A DNA stretch of 64,000 nucleotides from Mycobacterium sp. ITM-2016-00316 (lineage in GTDB: Bacteria > Actinomycetota > Actinomycetes > Mycobacteriales > Mycobacteriaceae), in NCBI RefSeq assembly GCF_002968335.2, contig NZ_CP134398.1, positions 3,472,001 through 3,536,000 of the forward strand, read 5' to 3'. The notes under the pieces were generated by a model that worked only from the letters and a program-made list of their open reading frames with translations, was not told the origin of the DNA and ran no database searches. Both the position numbers and the translations under genes were made by a program. Every line of letters begins with the position of its first letter. Positions within the stretch are counted from its first letter, which is position 1. Positions 59,235 through 64,000 of this stretch are shown in pieces.

Positions 59235-61097
59235 TCAGGGGTCCGGCAGGCGGACACCGCCGAACGTGGTGCCTGGCGGGAACTGGTTCATCCCCTTGTT
59301 GAGCTGCGATCCGAAGCTCGAATTCACGCTGCCGTCGAGTAGTCCCATGTTCTCCAGGGCGTCGAGGCCGCCTGCCTGCAGGTCGCGGGTGTGATCGACG
59401 TGGAATCCGGGCGGAACGCGATCCAGGCCAAGGGAGTTGAGGAACTCCTGCCGGATCGCCGGATCTCGCGGAACGGGCGGCACCTGGTTGAACCCCTGAT
59501 CGCCGACCGAGTTGTTGAATGCCTCGATCTTCTGCTGCATCTGCGACTGCTGGAACTCCGACCAGCCGTCCTTCATGTTGATGTCGACGTGGGGCATGTC
59601 GCCCACCGGGCTGTAATCGATCGGTATCGATGGAGCGTCGATCGGCGCGGGCGGATCGAGATTCGGGGTAGGTATGTCATCGAGATGGCGGGAACCGGCC
59701 AGGGCATCGAATCCATGCTGGAACGCTTCGGCGAGGGGTTTGGCACCCGGCACCGGCACCGAGCCGGCGAGGTCCGCGACGGCCCCGGCCTGTTCGGCTC
59801 CGGAGTACTCGCCCCAGTTGCTGAAGACCTGGGCGTCGTGAGCGACGTCGGGCACCAGGCCGAAGGTCGCCTTATTGATGTCGTGGCTGGCGTCGGTGAG
59901 CCCTTCCGCGGCTTGTTCGCCGAAGCTGGGCGGCGGCGGGAACGCCTGCACATCGGCGTTCGGCGGGAGCGGCGCGACGGGCGCAGTCTCTCCCCCGGAC
60001 GCCGCCGACGCGTAGTTGAGCTCGTTCAGGACCCTGGTCTGTTCGGTCAGCTCAGCTCGGGCGTCGAACACCGACTGGCTCAGCGGGTTGGTGACGTCGC
60101 GGCCCGGGCCGGCTCCGGCGCCTTGCGTGTACGCCTCCCCCGCTGCAGCGTCCAGCTTCGCTTGGGCCGCGTTGAGGTTTTGGCGCGCGACATCGACTTT
60201 CGCTGCTTGTCGGTCTATGGCCGCGCGGTCGGGCGGCGGTGGAACCTGGCTGAGTGCGGGCGGCAGGCCCGCGGGCTGGGCTTCACCGGCATCGGCCGGC
60301 TCACCCTCCGAGGTTTCTTCGGGGACGCCGAGTAGGTCTCCGAGGTCTCCATTGGCGTCGCTCTCGGCGGGCGGCTCACCGCCCGGCTTCCCCTCCGCGT
60401 CTTTCGCAGCGTCTTCGACGGACTTAGGCACTGGGAAGGGGCCGATCTGACCTGTGGCCTGCTCCGCGGGAGGACGGGACTCGTCGCCGTCCGGACCAGC
60501 GGCCTCGGTCTTGCTGTCGACCAGTTGGATTGTCGGGTCACCGCCGGTCTCGCCTTCGCCGTCGAACCGGATCCCCTCCAGCTCTGTGGAGGCGGTCTGC
60601 AGGCGCTGCCCGACGTGCGCATCGGCCTGGGCCAGGCGCTCGGCTGTCCAGCGGATGTCTTCAGCGTGTTCCACAGCCGCGGTGACACGCGCCGCGGCTG
60701 TGGCTTCGTCGTAGGCACGGGTGTCGGTCACCGACAGGTCTTCGCCGACGCTGAACCCGTCGTCCTCCGCGGCCCTGATCGCCGCGAGTACTTCACGTTT
60801 GGCCGAGTTGATGTCGGTGACAGCATCTTCGGCGATTCCCGCGGCCTCACGCAGCGCAGCGCTCTGCCTGTCGACGACGCCGATGTCGGCCGTCACGCGG
60901 TTGAGGGCGGCGTCTTTCGCGTCTCCTTCCCAGCTCGTGCCGCCGGGCGCGGAGATGTTCTGCCGATGCTGATCGAACGCATCCTCCGAAGCGCCAGCCG
61001 CGGTCCGCCAGCTTGTCGCGGCGTCGGCGAGGTGGGCGGTGCTCCAGCCCTCGATCGCGGAACGGGTTGGAACGACTGTGGGCGCCGGAGCGGTCAC
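59235..61097 (-). CDS. Type VII secretion polymorphic toxin with C-terminal HNH/Endo VII-like nuclease
   Basis: 620-aa. N-terminus is helical with a WXG-type turn (SWEGD, W56-G58), as in ESX-secreted proteins. A long Pro/Glu/Ala-rich linker (residues 180-300) and a coiled region follow. The C-terminal 70 residues carry a nuclease-type motif, FHVDHTRDLQAGGLDALENMGLLDGSVN (H566, D568, H569), like HNH/Endo VII toxins. GTG start overlaps the stop of the EspC-like partner. Secreted into rivals or the host by an ESX system not encoded here. Confidence 0.75.
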   Translation of the reverse strand: MTAPAPTVVPTRSAIEGWSTAHLADAATSWRTAAGASEDAFDQHRQNISAPGGTSWEGDAKDAALNRVTADIGVVDRQSAALREAAGIAEDAVTDINSAKREVLAAIRAAEDDGFSVGEDLSVTDTRAYDEATAAARVTAAVEHAEDIRWTAERLAQADAHVGQRLQTASTELEGIRFDGEGETGGDPTIQLVDSKTEAAGPDGDESRPPAEQATGQIGPFPVPKSVEDAAKDAEGKPGGEPPAESDANGDLGDLLGVPEETSEGEPADAGEAQPAGLPPALSQVPPPPDRAAIDRQAAKVDVARQNLNAAQAKLDAAAGEAYTQGAGAGPGRDVTNPLSQSVFDARAELTEQTRVLNELNYASAASGGETAPVAPLPPNADVQAFPPPPSFGEQAAEGLTDASHDINKATFGLVPDVAHDAQVFSNWGEYSGAEQAGAVADLAGSVPVPGAKPLAEAFQHGFDALAGSRHLDDIPTPNLDPPAPIDAPSIPIDYSPVGDMPHVDINMKDGWSEFQQSQMQQKIEAFNNSVGDQGFNQVPPVPRDPAIRQEFLNSLGLDRVPPGFHVDHTRDLQAGGLDALENMGLLDGSVNSSFGSQLNKGMNQFPPGTTFGGVRLPDP

Positions 61098-61372
61098 ACA
61101 GACACCGCAGTGATCGCTCCGGCCCCGCCTTCGTCTGTCGTGTCGTAGCGGGCACTAGCCGTGGACAGGTCGCCTGCCTGGCCGGTGATGCGTGCGGACT
61201 GGCGTGTGCGCAGGGACGTGAGCGCGGCGTTCACAGCTGCCACACCACCGCCGCTGGGCTGCGCTGACGTCGCGCCGCTGAACCCCGCGCCGGTCAGGCC
61301 CGTAGCTGTGGCCTCGCTGTTCGCAGCGGCCGTCCGCAGCCCAGCCGTGTCAACCTCTAGTTCGTCTGCCAT
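61094..61372 (-). CDS. EspC-like type VII secretion partner
   Basis: 92-aa helical protein of the EspC/type-VII-target kind: MADELEVDTAGLRTAAANSEATATGL, then an Ala-rich helix with TSLRTRQSARITGQAGDLSTASARYDTTDE. It overlaps the toxin's GTG by 4 bases, so is made with it and probably forms the secreted heterodimer. ATG 61372. First gene of the cassette; the 226 bases upstream contain its promoter but no clear -10. Confidence 0.75.
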   Translation of the reverse strand: MADELEVDTAGLRTAAANSEATATGLTGAGFSGATSAQPSGGGVAAVNAALTSLRTRQSARITGQAGDLSTASARYDTTDEGGAGAITAVSV

Positions 61373-61598
61373 GCCATCCCCCACTCGGCGCAACACCCCA
61401 TTTGTGAGCCTAACGCAGGATTTCGAGGGTCCCGACGGGAGTTTCAGGTGGCGGACGGGTTCGGAGCAGGATCAGTACGGCCAGCGGTGCGGGCCGGCGC
61501 CGACACACCACCGCCGAGCGCGTGGGTGATATGCGACGGGGATGTGTGTCGCCGGGGTCACGTAGCGGTCGGGCTCCCAACCTAAAGGAGGAATCACC

Positions 61599-61706
61599 GT
61601 GAGCTACACCAAACACAGTGCCGCGGCACAAGACAAGGCTCATGCGTACGTCCGCGAAGTACTCGAGTCGGACCGGCCGACGGTCCGCCTCCCGACCACT
61701 ACCTAG
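61599..61706 (+). CDS. 35-aa small protein with a strong ribosome site
   Basis: GTG 61599 is preceded by AAAGGAGG, the best Shine-Dalgarno in the region, so translation is likely. The product starts MSYTKHSAAAQDKAHAYVREVLE and ends after 35 codons, with a Thr-rich tail. It may be a truncated gene or a small regulatory/leader peptide. No family recognised. Confidence 0.4.
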   Translation: MSYTKHSAAAQDKAHAYVREVLESDRPTVRLPTTT

Positions 61707-61900
61707 CTCGCAACGACTACGACGCACGCCTTTGCGTCTTCCTTGCTGGCGTGCAATGGGCTGGCTCTGGAAGAGCTGCCGAACGACGCGTAACGGCCGA
61801 TCTCCTAAACGTCCCCGTTCACGGTCAGTGTGAGGGTCAAGACGTCGTCGATGGGCTCGGGCGACGGTCGCTCGTTGGCAGGTTCAACCGTTGAGGCCGC

Positions 61901-62857
61901 TCACTCCGGGAGCGGAACTTTACCCATCTCGCACCACTGCGCGAGCGGTTCGCCCAGGCGGTCAAGCACCCCGGCCTCCGGCACGTTCGCGTACCGCGCC
62001 AGCAACAGCAGATGCGTCCGCGTCGCGATGGCGGCGAGTACCGTCACCTTCGCCGTCGTCTCGGGTGACGAGTACATCGCCATCGTCGGTACACCGAGCT
62101 CGGATCGGCCGGTGTAGAAGGACTCGGAGACCCCCGACTGCTTGAAGCGCGCATGTACCGCCGCTGACAGCAACGCGTACGGCTTGCCCGCCTGATTGGC
62201 TTCCAGACCGGACGCCGCGAACATCTTCCGCACGATGTCGGTCTCCGATGGCGGCCGTTCCCCTTTCCGCTGTGTGGAAGGACCCAGATGCGGCGCCTGC
62301 CAGTCCTTCGCCATTGCCTTCGCCGTGCGCGAGTCTCGAAGGCCGGCGGTCGCACCGACCGCTACAAGATCGTCAGCCAACGCGGCGATGTCAGCTCGCG
62401 AAGCCTCGTCGCCGAAGTCCCACGGGGCACCGTAGAGGGCGCCCAGCTCCTCGTTCAGGTAACGCTGCAGTCGCTCCTCGCGGGTGGCGCCTTCGAGGAT
62501 GAACCACGCCTTCGCGGCCGTCGCCACACAGGTCCGCGCCAACGGGTACGGCGCGAAGTACACCCCCATCGCCGGCAGAACCCCTGCCATCCCGCGGTGA
62601 AGATCGAGCTGCACCGCGACGTCGTAGACCTGGTCCGTCGCCAGACGGCTGAAGACGTTCTTGGTGCGGGTACCGATGTGCTCGCCGTCCGCGGCCCGGT
62701 CACTCAGCGCGACGCTGAGAATCGCCGAGAAGGGGTAGGCGAGCTCCTTCTTGATGAGCGCTTCCACTGCGTCGGCGAAGCGGAGGATGGTGTCGGCGAG
62801 CTTCAAGTACGGCTCCAGAGGAGCACCTGACGTGCGATTCGTTGTATTTCCTGTCAT
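61901..62857 (-). CDS. Hypothetical helical protein
   Basis: 318-aa soluble, helix-rich protein: YLKLADTILRFADAVEALIKKEL, ARTCVATAAKAWFILEGATREERLQRYLNEEL (in parts), KPYALLSAAVHARFKQSGV (an SxxxHxxF pattern). Resembles HEPN-like or DUF5677-like proteins only loosely. Oriented opposite to the small gene and kinase on its right. Confidence 0.6.
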   Translation of the reverse strand: MTGNTTNRTSGAPLEPYLKLADTILRFADAVEALIKKELAYPFSAILSVALSDRAADGEHIGTRTKNVFSRLATDQVYDVAVQLDLHRGMAGVLPAMGVYFAPYPLARTCVATAAKAWFILEGATREERLQRYLNEELGALYGAPWDFGDEASRADIAALADDLVAVGATAGLRDSRTAKAMAKDWQAPHLGPSTQRKGERPPSETDIVRKMFAASGLEANQAGKPYALLSAAVHARFKQSGVSESFYTGRSELGVPTMAMYSSPETTAKVTVLAAIATRTHLLLLARYANVPEAGVLDRLGEPLAQWCEMGKVPLPE

Positions 62858-62922
62858 GGGGCGGACGCTACGCGGGAGGGGTGCAGGGAACCGTGGACCT
62901 GCGGCGTGCGTCTAATCCAGGC

Positions 62923-63081
62923 ATGAGCGAGTACGCAGAGGATTTGGATGGGCCGAGGCTGCCGACCGTCGTCGAGGAGTTCTTGGCCGGCGAACGGCCC
63001 TGGCACCGGCTACTGCGCGGAACTGGGGCGGTGAGCGAGGCTAAGGCGCGGAAGGAACTGCGGCGGCGGATCGACATATGA
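62923..63081 (+). CDS. Small basic hypothetical protein
   Basis: 52 aa from ATG 62923, ending in a basic helix (AKARKELRRRIDI). EYAEDLDGPRLPTVVEEFLAGERPWHRLL. Lies 106 bases before the kinase start. No family recognised; the divergent gene at 62857 shares its upstream region. Confidence 0.45.
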   Translation: MSEYAEDLDGPRLPTVVEEFLAGERPWHRLLRGTGAVSEAKARKELRRRIDI

Positions 63082-63187
63082 AGATGTCGGGCGCCAACCT
63101 CCGCGTCGATAGCTGAGGCAAGCGGCATAGTCGTCCGCATTTGCAGATATGCCCGATCAGCCGGGCAACCGCCTACTGTGTGAAAAC

Positions 63188-64000
63188 GTGAATGTGGTCC
63201 AGCTCATCGACGACGTCAGCTCGGCGTTGGGCTTCGAGGACGCCCAACCACTCCGGCAGGGAGGACAAAAGCTCGTCCTCAAAGGGACCCTGAGTGGCGC
63301 ACCCGCAGTCGCGAAGATAGTCGTGTTGTCGCCAGGCCCGAACGGTGGCATCACGCTCCAACGAGCACATCGCGAAGTTGAGCTGCTATCAGCTGTCGAT
63401 TCGAATCGGGTCGTGAAGGTTCTTACTGATGCCGTCGAGATCGGTGATCCGCCCACCGCGGTGTGTTGGGCAGAGGAGTATCTCGACGGGGCGGATCTTT
63501 CTGATCACCTGAACGCGGCGTGGGACGAGTCGGCGGTCTGGACACTCCTCGAAGACCTGGCAGAGGCGCTCTCGGCCTGCCACGACCTCGACGTCGTGCA
63601 CCGGGATCTATCGCCGGCCAACGTGCGGCGCATGCCCGACGGGCACTTCGTACTGATGGATCCAGGGCTGGCCAGGCACCTCGAGAAGACAGCACTCACG
63701 GGAGGGTTTCAGCCTGGTACCGCGGGATGGCGCTCCCCTGAGCATGTCGCCGGCGGCAACCCGATGCCTGCGAGCGACATCTTCGCGCTGGGCATCCTCG
63801 CGTTCTACGCGCTGACTTGTCAGTTTCCGATCGACCCGAACGGCGACGCCGCCGCCTACGACCGCGCGCTCGCGGAACAACAGGCACCGAGGATCTCCAC
63901 CCTCCTGCCCGGATTGTCCGACGAGCTCGCCGAGGTGATCGACACGTGCCTGAGCCGACAACAGGCGCGGCGCTATCTGGACGGTGCTGAGCTGAAGGCT
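63188..64000 (+). CDS. Protein-kinase-like gene (runs off the window)
   Basis: 271 codons visible from GTG 63188, still open at base 64000. Kinase fold: weak glycine loop (LRQGGQKLVL), K in AVAKIVV, HRDLSPANV catalytic loop with D and N, then MDPGLARHL in place of DFG, GTAGWRSPEHV, SDIFALGILAFYALT. The DPG substitution may alter metal binding, so the enzyme could be a divergent kinase or pseudokinase. A TACTGT box 8 bases before the GTG suggests a leaderless start. C-terminal domains are beyond the window. Confidence 0.75.
   Translation, partial: MNVVQLIDDVSSALGFEDAQPLRQGGQKLVLKGTLSGAPAVAKIVVLSPGPNGGITLQRAHREVELLSAVDSNRVVKVLTDAVEIGDPPTAVCWAEEYLDGADLSDHLNAAWDESAVWTLLEDLAEALSACHDLDVVHRDLSPANVRRMPDGHFVLMDPGLARHLEKTALTGGFQPGTAGWRSPEHVAGGNPMPASDIFALGILAFYALTCQFPIDPNGDAAAYDRALAEQQAPRISTLLPGLSDELAEVIDTCLSRQQARRYLDGAELKA

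Larger units (their letters stand above)
40163..64000. mobile_element. Integrative element/accessory island at tRNA-Leu (right end not seen)
   Basis: From the tRNA-Leu 3' end to the end of the window all genes are accessory: integrase, excisionase-like and P4-type primase genes, followed by kinase, restriction-like, resolvase and polymorphic-toxin genes. The expected mycobacterial neighbour of pdtaR (an adenylate cyclase gene) is absent. I searched for a second copy of the tRNA 3' end and did not see one. The resolvase and second recombinase remnant suggest the region is composite. Confidence 0.6.

Noticed and set aside
40163..64000. A right-hand attL/attR copy of the tRNA-Leu 3' end
   Set aside because: Only short, partial matches were seen (for example near 47.4 kb), none long enough to be an attachment repeat.

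Overview
High-GC actinobacterial chromosome, almost certainly a non-tuberculous Mycobacterium/Mycolicibacterium. The backbone keeps the order known from the M. tuberculosis Rv1626-Rv1638 region: uvrA, an MBL-fold hydrolase, a universal stress protein, an MFS exporter, uvrB, coaE (fused to a GrpB domain), rpsA, polA, the zinc-ribbon OB-fold/thiolase pair and pdtaR. Several genes use mycobacterial-style leaderless starts, with a TANNNT -10 box 6-7 bases before the start codon.

Layout. 1-9265: start of uvrA (minus strand, runs off the window), MBL/DUF427 pair, LLM oxidoreductase/acyl-CoA dehydrogenase pair, universal stress protein, an SDR, then an Asp23/Gls24 envelope cluster (five coupled minus-strand genes) facing an ECF sigma-factor gene and a further associated gene. 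9271-12274: a roughly 3 kb mini-island flanked by 56-bp direct repeats of the tRNA-Cys 3' half. It carries a PD-(D/E)XK-like protein, a decayed tyrosine integrase and an HNH/beta-rich protein pair. 12222-40173: backbone with tRNA-Cys, a diiron ferritin-like oxidase, a secreted glycoside hydrolase with a repetitive acidic tail, DUF899, MFS, uvrB, coaE, rpsA, a PrsW protease, a TetR-controlled three-gene operon with a perfect operator, a ThrE-type exporter, polA, the OB-fold/thiolase pair, a complete branched-chain amino-acid ABC transporter (livJHMGF order), pdtaR and an unusual short-armed tRNA-Leu(CAA).

40174-64000: accessory DNA to the end of the window. It starts at the tRNA-Leu 3' end with a leaderless integrase and continues with a translationally coupled excisionase / ADP-ribosyltransferase-like / hypothetical / P4-type primase-helicase operon and a probable replication-origin repeat. 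There are no capsid or tail genes, so this resembles a satellite or integrative element. Then come an XRE regulator, a DUF2510/DUF732/Ser-Thr kinase module, a restriction-endonuclease-like protein divergent from an HNH protein, a serine resolvase with a res-like region, a decayed serine recombinase, a low-GC membrane coiled-coil protein, a type VII secretion polymorphic-toxin cassette (EspC-like partner, WXG-HNH toxin, Tdi1-like immunity protein and satellite genes), and finally a protein-kinase-like gene that runs off the window. No second tRNA-Leu attachment site was seen, so the right boundary of the island lies outside the window or has been lost.

The strongest candidates for undescribed biology are the ART-like gene inside the replication operon, the type VII toxin/immunity cassette with its unexplained companions, and the HNH/beta-protein pair in the tRNA-Cys mini-island. 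All assignments come from reading motifs; no database search was run.
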